Assembly (NCBI GenBank): GCA_032622095.1 | Contig: CP136061.1 | Span: 4,334,505-4,398,504, forward strand | From: Siphonodentalium dalli | Lineage: Eukaryota; Mollusca; Scaphopoda; Gadilida; Siphonodentaliidae | Length of the DNA: 64,000 nucleotides | Direction of reading: 5' to 3' | Part shown: positions 23,036 to 31,449 of the stretch, piece after piece | How the letters are laid out: each line of letters opens with the position of its first letter | How positions within the stretch are numbered: position 1 is the stretch's first letter | Program-made: the position numbers and the translations under genes | Notes under the pieces: generated by a model | The model's database searches: none | Seen by the model: the letters and a program-made list of their open reading frames with translations, nothing else | Told to the model about the DNA's origin: nothing

Positions 23036-23670
23036 CTAAAATGGAACACACATAAAGTCGTTTAGTATCAAGCAAGTATGTGTATGTATATTTATTTTGT
23101 TGCTATTATTTTTTTAATGTGTTGGCCGTGCGCTCTCATATGTACACATATGTTGTAGATATTGCTAGACATCTACTTCTATTTATAACACGCCAATCAG
23201 CCCTCGGCCAATTGAAGCAATCTAATGAGGTTCGGTGACCGACCTTTATTTACTGTAAAATTTTTAGTCGTCGCCTGTTCTATCAAACGGTCTGTCGTGA
23301 TCATAACAAAATTCTGTATTATATTCGCGGCGCAGAGCTTGATTGACCAATTATATGCATTCCCGATCATTCAAACAAATAATTGGTTCAGCGAGGTGAG
23401 CATTACTAACATTGAGCTGTGATACCATGTTTTTCACAACAAGCAAATGGAGGGACCAAGTGACATGGAAAACAGGAGCGAAACATCATGCCAAAGAAGA
23501 TATAAACGTTAATAAAATGAAATCAAAACAGTTTGTAATAGCAAATATACTATACTAAATCTTCAGATCGATGGGGTGATATATTCGGACGAATGGCATG
23601 GGCATTTGCTTTGTCGGGGAAATCTTGAAATTACTGTCCTGAACAGTGGCAAATTTAGACCCCCACTCAC

Positions 23671-23817
23671 CAACACAATACAAAATGCAACCAACGACAG
23701 ACCGTTGTACAGCTCAGGCAACAACTAACAGACATTCAGAATAAAAAGGTCGATAACCGGATCCCATTGGATAACTTGCGTCGGTCGAAAGTGCTGCTTG
23801 TGATATTATAAATCAGG
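23671..23817 (-). pseudogene. Possible small cysteine-rich exon, unit B copy, broken
   Basis: Counterpart of 11299-11445. The donor is retained, but the frame holds TGA where A and C encode Cys (GAC/AV context) and another TGA at the start. If the exon is real, a protein using unit B must skip it; phase-1 borders would allow that. Confidence 0.3.
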
Positions 23818-23989
23818 CTTCGGATGTATATGTAATACATACATCCGATACGTAGAAATAATCACAATAGAAGAGAAGAGTAGTGGGATACTCTTTAATT
23901 AATCTAAGATCAACACACAAATACATATAAATATAGTTCACTGAAATACAGAAGATGGAGCGCAAGGCGTCTTCCCGTGTGGATGTACA

Positions 23990-24500
23990 TAAGGATTAAC
24001 TGTCATGTGGACTGTTTTTATGGAGATGTAACGGTTAGGTAAGTGGACAGAACTTGTGTAAAACCCGAAGGGTTTTACATACAAGTTATGACCACTTACC
24101 TCACCGTTACATCTCCATAAAAATAGTCCACATGACAGTTAATCCTTATATTTATATACATTTAGCGAAGAAGCCACTTTTGTAAATATATTTAAATCGA
24201 AAAGTGTATCGTGACAAGATCAGCCCAAAATACCCAATAGCACCCTTGCCAAAAGTTAATAGGAACAATTTCTCTTCATATTGAAACCCGATGATGTATT
24301 AAGTCAATCCTGCGCGAGTCCAAATGCGCCCAAAACATTACGCCTTCGTCTTTCCAAACCTAATAACGTATCGATGGTGTTATTAGCTTGGTGTTATGAG
24401 GCGTTGCGCATTCACCGAGAAATAACTGCAACTAGCCACGTGGGCGCCGACCAATCAGAATGCTGGATTTAGTGATGACAACACTTAGTGTGTAAATATA
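23990..24500. mobile_element. 511-bp insertion with a 159-bp terminal hairpin, unit B only
   Basis: Units A and C read GATGTACACCAATG; unit B reads GATGTACA, then the insert, then CCAATG. The insert opens with a long hairpin (23990-24148, TAAGGATTAACTGTCATGTG and its complement, apex AACCCGAAGGGTTTT). About 350 bp of non-repetitive sequence follows, holding one short frame of no clear meaning (24281-24472). No clean target duplication was found, so class is unknown. Loss from A and C cannot be excluded. Confidence 0.55.
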
Positions 24501-24908
24501 CCAATGTATTGGTCGAGGGCGGTAGAATAACTGTAAACACATACTCCATTATAAGATATGTGACAATGCGTTGACATGTATGGGTGTAATATCGACTATA
24601 TGGAGTATTGATTGGTATTCACCGGACCAGGCTTGTAGGACTCACCATATATTTAATTGGTACGACAAACTCACTGATTGTGACACTAGACACTCATTAT
24701 GAATGAATGTTAACAATACAAGCACAGTGGTTGAAAATTAAAATGACACAGAACAATATTTAAAGTTCAAATTTTCCGGCTCTTAATGCGCCTTTTATCA
24801 TTACGTATCGTTTCTCACTCTACAATTCCCACTAATCCACTCACTCTCCCCCCGCTTATAGATATATAACGAAAACGAGAATATCATGTTGATGAAGTTT
24901 ATTGAAAT

Positions 24909-25065
24909 TTAATCGTTGTCTGAATCTACAGCCCATTCATTATTATAAACGTGTTTGGTCAGTTTGACCATTTTCTTCATGATCATGTTATGTATGGGTG
25001 ATGTTTTCATTCGATGCTGGTATTCTATTAATCGTTCGTAACTTTTGAGAAAGAGGAACAACAAC
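24909..25065 (-). CDS. Basic-to-acidic ORF tail in left arm of palindromic element 2
   Basis: Before its stop this minus-strand frame reads LKSYERLIEYQHRMK, then HNMIMKKMVKLTKHVYNNEW and ends AVDSDND. It looks protein-like, with a basic stretch and an acidic C-terminus, but upstream it runs straight into translated (GTT)n, so its true start is unknown. The right arm has lost this segment. No family is recognised. It may be a remnant of a former element gene overrun by trinucleotide expansion, or chance. Confidence 0.25.
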
Positions 25066-25069
25066 GCCG

Positions 25070-25182
25070 ATGATGACGACCACAACAACAACAACAACAA
25101 CAACACCACCAACAACAACAACACCACCACCAACAACAACAACACCACCACCACCAACAACAACAACAACACCACCACCACC

Positions 25183-25219
<37 letters not shown>

Positions 25220-25290
25220 TCAGCCACAACAACAATAACAACAACAACAACAACAACAACACCACCACCACCAACAACAACAACAACAAC

Positions 25291-25322
<32 letters not shown>

Positions 25323-25345
25323 CATCAGCCACAACAACATCTACT
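25070..25345 (+). repeat. (AAC)n/(ACC)n trinucleotide tract, left arm
   Basis: Impure AAC/CACCACC runs punctuated by CATCAGCCACAACAAC. The mirrored (GTT)n tract is at 26955-27178. All Asn/Thr/Pro or Leu/Val frames here are translations of the repeat. Confidence 0.9.
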
Positions 25346-25370
25346 TTTTGGGGGGCAAATAACATGACAC

Positions 25371-25402
<32 letters not shown>

Positions 25403-25416
25403 TTGCCGCCGCAGTA
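25371..25416 (+). repeat. (CCG)n/(GTTGCC) tract, left arm
   Basis: CCGCCGTTGCCGCCGCCG run. The mirrored tract GGCGGCGGCAACGGCAGCGG lies at 26884-26926. It is locally GC-rich in an otherwise A+T-rich region. Confidence 0.85.
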
Positions 25417-25464
25417 AAATAACATGACATGTGGTACATAATACAATTTTTTTTATTATATTAA

Positions 25465-25626
25465 CTATTCACTGTCACTTTCGTCCGAATTGTCATCACT
25501 TTCGTCAGAAGTGTCATTTGTTTCGTGCATGAATTTTTCTAGCATCGGTTTGTACTTTAATATTGACATTTTCACTGCATCACGATCTTCATAACCATTA
25601 TTCAAATATTTGTCGACTTTATCCAT
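25465..25626 (-). CDS. Acidic 53-aa ORF, left arm of palindromic element 2
   Basis: ATG to stop, 53 codons. It begins MDKVDKYLNNGYEDRDAVKM, continues with KPMLEKFMHETNDTS, and ends in a Ser/Asp/Glu run (DESDDNSDESDSE). It is the mirror copy of 26669-26830, with two residue differences (Arg for Cys at 25 in EDxD, Asn for Tyr in the tail). The short length is not explained by truncation, because both ends are clean in both arms. No family is recognised; an acidic tail could suit a DNA- or protein-binding partner, but function is unknown. The copy may persist simply because the palindrome is young or is homogenised. Confidence 0.35.
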   Translation of the reverse strand: MDKVDKYLNNGYEDRDAVKMSILKYKPMLEKFMHETNDTSDESDDNSDESDSE

Positions 25627-25844
25627 GACTCTGAGTTACTTTGAGGTTATTGTTATTTTGAACTGAAAACATGATGATGCAAGAAATTTTCAATTTGTTA
25701 TGCTTATCGCTGTACCAATTCATACCATACTGATGATAAACACTGGAATGTATGAATTCATACTGATGGTGACAATGGCCAAGATGGCAGCGACTCGGAC
25801 CAGTCCATCAGACGCCGTCCATATAATTGTCTCCACAATTTTTT

Positions 25845-26232
25845 TCTTGCTCTTTTTTCCTCACCTCTTGCTCTTTTGCTCTTTTTCCCTTGCTCTTTTT
25901 CTCCTCTTATCTTGCTCTTTTGCTCTTTTCCCTTGCTCACTTGCTCTTTTTCTCCTCTTCTCTTGCTCTTTTGGTCTTTTCCCTTGCTCACTTGCTCTTT
26001 TTCTCCTCTTCTCTTGCTCTTTTGCTCTTTTCCCTTGCTCACTTGCTCTTTTTCTCCTCTTCTCTTGCTCTTTTGCTCTTTTCCCTTGCTCACTTGCTCT
26101 TTTTCTCCTCTTATCTTGCTCTTTTCCCTTGCTCACTTGCTCTTTTTCTCCTCTTCTCTTGCTCACTATTTTCTCTTTTTTCCCTCTCCCCTCTTGCACA
26201 TTTGCTTTTTTCCCTCTCCCCTCTTCTTGCTC
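25845..26232. repeat. 51-bp polypyrimidine minisatellite at the centre of palindromic element 2
   Basis: Tandem copies of CTCTTTTGCTCTTTTCCCTT, GCTCACTTGCTCTTTTTCTC, CTCTTCTCTTG (51 bp, 17 codons). Because 51 is divisible by 3 and the repeat lacks stops, long frames open in every frame on both strands; none is taken as a gene. The strand asymmetry (C/T versus G/A) could favour triplex structure at the axis of a palindrome. Confidence 0.9.
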
Positions 26233-26378
26233 TGATGTTACGTATGTATATACGTGTACAATGTCTAACATGTGACCTCTGGTTGAATAGCGATACACGA
26301 TGCTCAATAACTTCATCGTGATAGAGAAGTAAAGAATACACGCTCTTTATTATCTATGTAAGAGCAATGACATTCAAA

Positions 26379-26624
26379 TTATTTCAAGTAAAAAATTGTG
26401 GAGACAATTATATGGACGGCGTCTGATGGACTGGGTCTGATGGACTGGTCCGAGTCGCTGCCATCTTGGCCATTGTCACCATCAGTATGAATGCATACAT
26501 TCCAGTGTTTATCATCAGTATGGTATGAATCATTCTCGGCGTGTTGGTCATTTTGTTGTTGATTATAAACAATCAATTGGTACAGCGATAAGCATAACAA
26601 ATTGAAAATTTCTTGCATCATCAT
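26379..26624 (-). CDS. 81-aa ORF, right arm of palindromic element 2
   Basis: Starts MMMQEIFNLLCLSLYQLIVY, continues NQQQNDQHAENDSYH, DDKHWNVCIHTDGDNGQD and GSDSDQSI. A short hydrophobic start precedes a polar acidic body, which could be read as a weak signal peptide or as amphipathic. Related sequence lies at 30035-30250 (open, 71 aa) and about 28850-29013 (interrupted by a 5-bp insertion that gives a stop), and a shortened copy lies in the left arm from 25671. Its start is 44 bp from the oppositely oriented 53-aa frame at 26669. No family is recognised. Confidence 0.35.
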   Translation of the reverse strand: MMMQEIFNLLCLSLYQLIVYNQQQNDQHAENDSYHTDDKHWNVCIHTDGDNGQDGSDSDQSIRPSPSDAVHIIVSTIFYLK

Positions 26625-26668
26625 GTTTTCAGTTCAAAATAACAATAACCTCAAAGTAACTCAGAGTC
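26625..26668. promoter_or_regulatory. 44-bp gap between divergent small ORFs
   Basis: AACAATAACCTCAAAGTAAC lies between two divergent start codons. The mirrored copy is in the left arm (about 25627-25670), and fragments recur near 29030 and 30275. A shared divergent promoter is possible by position only; no core promoter motif is evident. Confidence 0.2.
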
Positions 26669-26830
26669 ATGGATAAAGTCGACAAATATTTGAATAATGG
26701 TTATGAAGATTGTGATGCAGTGAAAATGTCAATATTAAAGTACAAACCGATGCTAGAAAAATTCATGCACGAAACAAATGACACTTCTGACGAAAGTGAT
26801 GACTATTCGGACGAAAGTGACAGTGAATAG
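26669..26830 (+). CDS. Acidic 53-aa ORF, right arm of palindromic element 2
   Basis: Begins MDKVDKYLNNGYEDCDAVKM and ends DESDDYSDESDSE, complete from ATG to TAG. The first 40 residues are mixed charged and hydrophobic with helix-like spacing (VKMSILKYKPMLEKFM), and the last 14 are almost all Ser, Asp and Glu. Only two nucleotide differences from the left-arm copy were seen, both amino-acid-changing. Unlike the neighbouring 81-aa frame, no further copies appear in the 27.4-30.9 kb island. Function unknown. Confidence 0.35.
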   Translation: MDKVDKYLNNGYEDCDAVKMSILKYKPMLEKFMHETNDTSDESDDYSDESDSE

Positions 26831-26883
26831 TTAATATAATAACAAAAATTGTATTATGTACCACATGTCATGTTATTTTACTG

Positions 26884-26926
26884 CGGCGGCGGCAACGGCA
26901 GCGGCAACGGCGGCGGCAACGGCGGT
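26884..26926 (+). repeat. (GGC)n tract, right arm
   Basis: GGCGGCGGCAACGGCAGCGG and continuation, mirror of 25371-25416 but with more AAC interruptions, so the two tracts have diverged in length and phase. Confidence 0.85.
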
Positions 26927-26954
26927 GTCATGTTATTTGCCCCCCAAAAAGTAG

Positions 26955-27178
26955 ATGTTGTTGTTGTTGTGGCTGATGTTGTTGTTGTTGTTGGTGGTTG
27001 TGTTGGTGGTGTTGTTGTTGTTGTTGGTGGTGGTGTTGTTGTTGTTGTTGTTGTTGGTGGTGGTGTTGTTGTTGTTGGTGGTGGTGGTGTTGTTATTGTT
27101 GTGGCTGATGTTGTTGTTGTTGTTGGTGGTGGTGTTGTTGTTGGTGGTGGTGTTGTTGTTGTTGTTGGTGGTGGTGTT
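26955..27178 (+). repeat. (GTT)n/(GGT)n trinucleotide tract, right arm
   Basis: Mirror of 25070-25345, about 50 bp shorter. It contains the mirrored interruption GTTGTGGCTGATGTTGTTG. Overlapping Val/Gly and Asn/Thr frames are repeat translations. Confidence 0.9.
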
Positions 27179-27369
27179 GAATGCGTGCATTATCCCCCTT
27201 TAACTTCATCAACGTGATATTCTCGTTGTAGAGTGAGAAACGATACGTAATGATAAAAGGCGCATTAAGAGCCCGAAAATTTGAACTTTAAATATTGTTC
27301 TGTGTCATTTTAACTTTCAACCACTGTGCTTGTATTGTTAACATTCATTCATAATGAGTGTCTAGTGTC

Positions 27370-27640
27370 CCTTTAGAGTGCCTTGTGTTCCTTTAATATT
27401 CAAACACCAATATTACATAACGTCCCTTACCTCGTGTCACTTTAACATTCCACACCGTGCGTGCATTATCCCCCTTTAATTATGTGATAGCGTTGGTACA
27501 TAGAAGACTGTATAACACTATGCCTATGTCTGTATATGTTGTCACATCGTGAGTGCATTGTCCACCTTTAATGGTGTCGTAGCGTGTGTACATATACTAC
27601 TGTATAACACTATGTCTATATCTGTATGTGTTGGAACATT
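27370..27640. repeat. Degenerate direct repeats right of palindromic element 2
   Basis: A block of about 90 bp occurs twice (27459-27547 and 27548-27632). Each has GTGCATT, CCTTTAAT, ACTGTATAACACTATG and TCTGTAT in the same order. Preceding it are looser copies of GTGTCCCTTTA/GTGTTCCTTTAATATTC. A fragment (GCGTGCATTATCCCCCTTTA) also sits inside the right arm at 27181, linking this tract to the palindromic element. Confidence 0.6.
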
Positions 27641-28814
27641 TAAGAAAGATGTGAAATATAAATGTCAAGACTCAGTTAATTCGTGTAGTAATTTCGTATC
27701 AGTTAAACGCTCTTCGTTCGTATGAGTAATTACCAACAGGTAAGTTGCACTATTTTTGAAAGCAATCAAGATGGCGTACCTCGGTGTGACATTTTCATTA
27801 AATTACAATAACCCTCGGCTGTGGTGTAACAGGTTTATAGTTTATAGTCAAATAACCCAGAGTGATTTAATTCACAATGAAGTACACTGACACTCCACTG
27901 ATAATTGGCATACAACTGTATAAGTGAACATCAAATAATGTGTGGCTCCAATGTGTGGGGGATAAAGGACATCATACTGTTTTGACTAAATGACCATCTA
28001 TTATTGAGAATGAATTGACTCGATCACGCGCTTTATTATTTACGTACAAGGTCATACTTCTCTATAGACAGTGACTATTTTATTCCAGTGTCTGTGAACG
28101 CATGGCTAACCTACATTCCAGAAATTCACTCAGATGCGATATGTATTGTTTATCCAGAGCTTAAGTGTGTAAACATCACATTTTGCTCGTCACGCTATGA
28201 CCATATATACATGTACACATAATACAATCATACCTCAGTTTAAGTATGTAAACATCGGATTTGCTCATCAGACGATAAGCTGACAATATTTACGCATGGT
28301 CAAATTAGATTCATGCATAAAGGTAAGGTAATTTTTGTTATGGTCATGTTTTTTGTTAAGACCATGTTCTAACATAGATCGATAAATAAGTTAAAGGTCG
28401 TTATATTCCACAGTCAAATCTATTGGTGATCGAATTTGATAACTATTTTATTGGAACAACAAAGAGTATTATTTACGTGAGATCAATGTGTCCAATTATT
28501 ATAAATAATACATTGCAGGCATCGGTGGATACCCGATTGCCACATTTAGTGATCACGTGATAAACTGATAAAATGTCCAGGTGACGTACTATATGTATGC
28601 ATAACTCAATAAGCCGTTTATATGTACAGGTGAAGTATTAACGCGATAAGCTGCTGAGATTATTGTGGAAAATCTCTTGTCAAACAAAATATTTTTACCA
28701 CGATATAACCCAGAAAGATATTATTATTGAAAGGATAATCGATTATTCATGCATTTATTGGAGATGGCATAATTCAAGTTCACATATTGTAGGATATACA
28801 ATATTTAAAGTGTT
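27641..28814. other. Island DNA, no gene seen
   Basis: About 1.2 kb without a supported gene, RNA or element end. ACGCGCTTTATTATTTACG near 28026 resembles the ACGCTCTTTATTATTTATG motif seen elsewhere in the island. Confidence 0.4.
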
Positions 28815-29055
28815 CATTTTTAATTTCCCAGTCCGAGTCGCTGTCATCTTGGCCAATGTCACCATCAGTATGAATGCATATATTCCAGTGTTTATCATCA
28901 GCATGGTATGAATTAATCATTCTCGGCGTGTTGGTCATTTTGTCGTTGATTACATACAATCAATTGGTACAGCGATAAGCATAACAAATGGAAAATTTCT
29001 TGCATCATCATGTTTTCAGTTTGTTCAAAATAACAATAACATCAAAGTAACTTAA
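28815..29055. mobile_element. Fragment of palindromic element 2 family
   Basis: TGGCCAATGTCACCATCAGT, TCTCGGCGTGTTGGTCATTT, GATTACATACAATCAATTGG and the run to ATCAAAGTAACT match the right arm 26455-26662. The minus-strand 81-aa frame is broken here by TAATT inserted after GAGAATGAT. No matching 53-aa frame follows, so this is a partial copy. Confidence 0.7.
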
Positions 29056-29317
29056 AGGGTTGCGTGTTACAGCGTGTACATATTACTTGAGCTAACAGTA
29101 TGTCTGAGCTAACAGTATGTCCATTTGATCATACACGCATACCTTGATGTTATATCAATAAACCACTCTGGTTATGAGCACAACACTAGGGGATTATAAT
29201 AGGCTTAGTATTTTCGCTGTGCAATTCTTTGATTATTCCCTCTACGACGTCCCGAGGTTGGTATTATGAAAAATGGCTCGCTGACACATCATCCGAGTAA
29301 CTTCCCTAAAACAGGGT
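29056..29317. other. Island DNA, no gene seen
   Basis: A short unique stretch with a small direct repeat (CTGAGCTAACAGTATGTC twice near 29088-29120). Confidence 0.4.
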
Positions 29318-29545
29318 GGGCGGGGTCCTCGCCCCCTTTTTAGCAAAGCTTTTTAAAATAACCGACTAACGATTCTCGTTCTAAGAACAATAACTCTATA
29401 AACGTACGCTCTTTCACTAATTCTTCCAATATTTCGCGATCAGGTTGAGGCGGGGTCCTCGCCCTCTTTTTAGCAGCGATTTTTAAAATAACCGACTGAC
29501 GATTCTCGTTCTAAGAACAATAACTCTATAAACGTACGCTCTTCC
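29318..29545. repeat. Two direct copies of a block of about 122 bp with GGCGGGGTCCTCGCCC
   Basis: Both copies carry GGCGGGGTCCTCGCCC, CTTTTTAGCA, TTTTTAAAATAACCGACT and ACGATTCTCGTTCTAAGAAC in order. The first phrase is an imperfect GC-rich palindrome in an A+T-rich setting, and TTCTCGTTCTAAGAACAA also self-pairs. No family is recognised. Confidence 0.7.
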
Positions 29546-29601
29546 AATAATTCTCGATAATGTAAGTGTGTCATTTATGTTGAAAGATGAATAAAGAGCG
29601 T

Positions 29602-30039
29602 TGCTTTACTATGAGGTAATACTTTACTCCGCTCGTGTTCATCATTGTTTTTTATTGACACACCAAGGTTATGAATAAGCATAAATAATTTTAAGAAAAT
29701 TTGTTCCATAATCATGTGTAGAATATGTCAGTTCATTCGTGTAGTAATTTCGTATGAATCAAACGCTCTTTATTATTTATGAAAGAGCAATGACGTCAAA
29801 TTATTTCAGGTAAAACATTGTTGAGACAATTATGCTTTACTATGATGTTCATCATTGTTTTTATTGACACACCAAGGTTATGAATAAGCATAAATAATTG
29901 ACAATTTGTTCCATAATCATGTGTAGAATATGTCAGTTCATTCGTGTAGTAATTTCGTATGAATCAAACGCTCTTTATTATTTATGTAAGAGCAATGACG
30001 TCAAATTATTTCAGGTAAAACATTGTGGAGACAATTATA
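29602..30039. repeat. Tandem duplication of about 210-230 bp related to palindromic element 2
   Basis: The two copies (29602-29832, 29833-30039) share GTTCATCATTG, ATTGACACACCAAGGTTATG, AATATGTCAGTTCATTCGTG and ACGCTCTTTATTATTTATG to GAGACAATTAT. The first has about 20 extra bp near its start. The end portion also occurs at 26340-26411 in the palindromic element. Confidence 0.75.
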
Positions 30040-30300
30040 TGATGGAATAGACGGGACGGCGTCTGATGGACTGGTCCGAGTCGCTGTAATCTTGGCCATT
30101 GTCACCATCAGTATGAATGCATATATTCCAGTGTTTATCATCAGCATGGTATGAATCATTATCGGCGTGTTGGTCATTTTGTCGTTGATTACAAACAATC
30201 AATTGGTACAGCGATACGCATAACAAATTGAAAATTTCTTGCATCATCATGTTTTCAGTTTGTTCAAAATAACAATAACATCAAAGTAACTTCATGTATT
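30040..30300. mobile_element. Fragment of palindromic element 2 family with 71-aa ORF
   Basis: Matches 26400-26662 through GGCGTCTGATGGACTGG, TTGTCACCATCAGTATGAAT, ATCATTATCGGCGTGTTGG and ATCAAAGTAACT. The minus-strand frame at 30035-30250 is open (MMMQEIFNLLCVSLYQ, ending QSIRRRPVYSII) and differs from the palindrome copy at about ten of the shared residues. The 53-aa frame is absent. Confidence 0.7.
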
Positions 30301-30409
30301 GCGTGTATACCCACTTGTACATATTATTTGAGCGTATGTATGCATAGTTCGATAAGCTGCTAATATGTACGTGTGATAAGATTATGTGACGTATTAGCAT
30401 TAACGCGAT

Positions 30410-30712
30410 AAACAGCTGAGATTATTTAGTTGATTTGTCCGCCATTTAATAGTCGGCCGAGATTATTTTCAGTAAGATGTATGCCTGTCTGAACCTTTAA
30501 GCACATAATTTGGTTAAGCCGTCTTAAGCTGAGATTATTTAGTTGATGTGTCAGACATTTAATAGTCGACCGATATTACAAAGCATCTTCACACGATGAC
30601 TTGTTAGTCAACAATATACACAGAAGACGCTCATACTGCTCTATGAATTGGTTAAGCCATCTTAAGCTGAGATTATTTGCAGACACGCAATAGTCGGCCG
30701 AGATATAAAAAA
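30410..30712. repeat. Three dispersed copies of a block of about 60 bp
   Basis: Copies near 30410-30475, 30515-30580 and 30649-30710 share GCTGAGATTATTTAGTTGAT (partly deleted in the third) and AATAGTCGGCCGAGAT-like ends, the last two preceded by GGTTAAGCC. Nothing indicates a function. Confidence 0.6.
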
Positions 30713-31095
30713 AAACAACTTCACCAAAAATATAAACACATGTGACGCTCTGACGAAAATATACTTCCGCCCATTTTTATCAACGATTCTCAAATATATA
30801 GTACTATAGTACTAACATACTCAAAATACACTTATGCCCAATTTTACGATTGAAGCTAACAAGACGCTCATACTACTACTCGTATCTATATTCTTCATAC
30901 TCACATACCTACCACTATATTACTAAGTTGACCAATCTTATATATGAAACTGGGAATATAGAGCCCCGGAGTTCTGCATTGCATAGTATCCATACCAGGG
31001 ACATATTCTGTAAGAGCCCAAAATCTAAAACAATTACTGTATTGTCTGTGTTGTTATCAATTCAGTTAAATGTATTTGTCACATACTTATGCTTA

Positions 31096-31407
31096 AGGGA
31101 CCTCGGTGGCTCAGTCGGTAAGGGTTCCAAATCCAAAGCTATTCGCCCTTCAGTGATGGCGATAAGGGTTCAAGTCCACATGTTTCCGTAGTGGACTTCG
31201 TAACTCGACATCGTTATATGGTAGAGTTGCAATTTAATCGCCGATTGCCGGTGATTTGCCGCCCATGGTCGAGTAGTTAATCAGCCATTGAAATCACTCC
31301 TATATTAACCGTAAGTGTGCGGATTTCCTCCACCACTAAAACTGGCAATGTCGTGATATGGCCTTAGTTGATGAAAGCGACATTAAACCTCAACCAATCA
31401 ATCGATC
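31096..31407 (+). mobile_element. tRNA-derived SINE, copy C (uninterrupted)
   Basis: The best preserved head: A box TGGCTCAGTCGGTAAGG (near 31108) and B box GGTTCAAGTCC (near 31167), close to the tRNA consensus. The body carries ATGGTAGAGTTGC near 31219, the empty counterpart of the foldback insertion in copy A. The tail is AAGCGACATTAAACCTCAACC(AATC)n. Confidence 0.8.
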
Positions 31408-31449
31408 AACTGAGGCTTAATTGTATAAATACCGGTAGCACGAGAACAA

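Larger units (their letters stand above)
17311..24681. repeat. Duplicated unit B
   Basis: Second copy of the block, aligned by eye to units A and C. It has a shorter 61-bp minisatellite and a 511-bp insertion at 23990-24500. Homology with A and C stops at ACTCACTGATTGT (24681), where the palindromic element begins. Several frames open in A and C carry stops here, but both SRCR exons remain intact. Confidence 0.85.
24682..27369. mobile_element. Large palindromic element 2 with small ORFs in its arms
   Basis: The left end GACACTAGACACTCATTATG and the right end CATAATGAGTGTCTAGTGTC are complementary. Arms of about 1.0-1.15 kb (24682-25838 and about 26390-27369) flank a polypyrimidine minisatellite. 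Each arm carries, from outside in, a unique segment, an (AAC)n/(GTT)n tract, a CCG-rich tract, an acidic 53-codon frame and a second short frame. The left arm has about 250 bp near its outer part (around 24830-25070) that is missing on the right; the right arm keeps about 55 bp near 26540-26590 that is missing on the left. The left junction replaces unit B sequence after CTGATTGT. No transposase, integrase or target duplication is visible. Confidence 0.8.

Noticed and set aside
23990-24500. Helitron identity for the unit B insert
   Set aside because: The ends lack TC and CTRR termini and the site is not an A/T dinucleotide junction of the expected form.
24909-25446. Leu/Val-, Gly/Val- and Asn/Thr-rich frames
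   Set aside because: They translate trinucleotide tracts; only the C-terminal tail at 24909-25065 is kept, as a low-confidence entry.
25700-26321. Long open frames on both strands (up to 191 codons)
   Set aside because: They translate a 51-bp polypyrimidine minisatellite whose period is divisible by three and which lacks stops.
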